NCBI GenBank assembly: GCA_022013235.1
Contig: JAKLQR010000125.1
Coordinates: 1-22,093 of the forward strand
DNA length: 22,093 nt
From: Thermodesulfovibrionales bacterium
GTDB taxonomy: Bacteria > Nitrospirota > Thermodesulfovibrionia > Thermodesulfovibrionales > SM23-35
Direction: 5' to 3'
Below are positions 21,398 through 22,093 of this stretch, piece by piece. The notes under the pieces were generated by a model. That model was not told the DNA's origin and did not search any database. It worked only from the letters and a program-made list of their open reading frames with translations. Numbering within the stretch: the first letter of the stretch is position 1; each line of letters begins with the position of its first letter. Made by a program: the position numbers and the translations under genes.

Positions 21398-22093
21398 ATG
21401 CACCGTCGCTGGGTTGTAAATAAAACGAACCAGGAATATATAACTTACCTGTCAAGCGCCTCTTCCATATCTCCGGTCCTTGCTCAGATACTGGTGAACC
21501 GTGGCATTAAGACGCCTGAAGCGATACACTCGTTTATCAATCCCCAAGTTTCGTGCCTGTCCGACCCTTTTCTCATCGAAGGGATGGAAGGTGCTGTGGA
21601 GAGGATCAGGGCGGCTGCGCATAGGGGTGAACGGGTCCTTATTCATGGTGATTACGATGTTGACGGGATATCTGCAACGGCAATAACCCTCAAGGTATTG
21701 CAACAGTCCGGCGTGGATTGCCACTATTTCATCCCGGACAGGATGGAACACGGCTATGGATTCAAACCCCATGCGGTAGAGTTTGCAAAAAAAGTCGGTG
21801 CAACCCTCATTGTGACCGTTGATTGCGGCATCACTTCATTCGATGCAGCAGCCCTCTGCAGAGAAAAAGGAATAGATCTTATCATCACTGACCACCATGA
21901 ACCCATGAGAAAAGGAAAGTCCGGAGCAAAGAGCCTAGCGCAGCCGATCTCACAGATTAAAGATCAGGACCCTGACTCTCTGCTGCTTCCTGATGCACAC
22001 GCTATAATCAATCCGAAAATCTCAGCCCCTGACTCTGAACTTTCTATGCTGTCGGGCGCCGGGATCGCGTTTAAACTTGCTCAGGCCTTATCA
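21398..22093 (+). CDS. recJ: single-stranded-DNA exonuclease RecJ (5' part, runs off the window)
   Basis: A 5'-3' single-strand DNA exonuclease of the DHH family, used in recombination and mismatch repair. The frame is open from ATG 21398 to the edge (232 codons). It starts M-H-R-R-W-V, has I-L-V-N-R-G-I at about 34-40, then H-G-D-Y-D-V-D-G-I-S-A-T (motif I), V-D-C-G-I-T (motif II) and T-D-H-H-E-P (motif III, His-His after Asp165). I-I-N-P-K follows. Between T-D-H-H-E-P and the usual L-P-D-A-H-A-I-I-N-P-K lie about 26 extra charged/polar residues not normally present. No clear ribosome site precedes the ATG. The order secD-secF-recJ is common. Confidence 0.93.
   Translation, partial: MHRRWVVNKTNQEYITYLSSASSISPVLAQILVNRGIKTPEAIHSFINPQVSCLSDPFLIEGMEGAVERIRAAAHRGERVLIHGDYDVDGISATAITLKVLQQSGVDCHYFIPDRMEHGYGFKPHAVEFAKKVGATLIVTVDCGITSFDAAALCREKGIDLIITDHHEPMRKGKSGAKSLAQPISQIKDQDPDSLLLPDAHAIINPKISAPDSELSMLSGAGIAFKLAQALS

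Noticed and set aside
1..22093. CRISPR array, tRNA or rRNA genes
   Set aside because: No regularly spaced direct repeats, no cloverleaf with the TTC-loop consensus and no conserved rRNA segments were seen on either strand.

Overview
The window looks like chromosomal DNA of a Gram-negative, probably anaerobic bacterium. The best guess is Nitrospirota (Thermodesulfovibrionia-like). This rests on gene order (amidase, GerMN, murI, rph, ftsH, folP; yajC, secD, secF, recJ) and on protein wording recalled from that group. No search was run, and a deltaproteobacterial-type lineage is not excluded.

Layout. Bases 1-1650 are accessory DNA: the first codons of a leftward gene that may be an IS110-type transposase, a truncated IS200/REP-associated transposase, a sulfotransferase, and a roughly 330-bp block of nested inverted repeats. 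Bases 1650-8005 hold a tight rightward cluster: cell-wall amidase, GerMN membrane protein, glutamate racemase, RNase PH, FtsH, dihydropteroate synthase, and a stand-alone protein resembling the editing domain of archaeal threonyl-tRNA synthetase. Bases 8048-10194 held one hybrid sensor kinase/response regulator, now split by a one-base deletion. Bases 10157-12025 carry more decay (an aldo/keto reductase remnant and an AlkD-type gene with an internal out-of-frame deletion) around an intact leftward mscL and zinc-ribbon pair. An inositol-monophosphatase-family gene follows at 12066.

Bases 13011-17321 form a leftward operon with overlapping ends: a MurC-like ligase, a UvrD/PcrA-type helicase and a six-helix membrane protein. 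Bases 17477-18205 are a VapBC-type toxin-antitoxin module with a palindrome over its -10 box. Bases 18353-22093 hold yajC-secD-secF and the start of recJ, which runs off the right edge.

How the genes work together. The left cluster joins peptidoglycan precursor supply and remodelling (racemase, amidase) with RNA 3'-end processing, membrane proteolysis and folate synthesis. The right cluster is the accessory arm of the Sec translocon plus a DNA-repair exonuclease. GC-rich and TGTCATTCC-type palindromic repeats recur in the gaps at 1.2-1.5, 12.9 and 17.4 kb. The main points for follow-up are the free-standing ThrRS-editing-like protein with altered key residues, the second-class MurC-like ligase linked to a helicase, the nested repeat block, and the concentration of broken genes at 9.6-12.0 kb.
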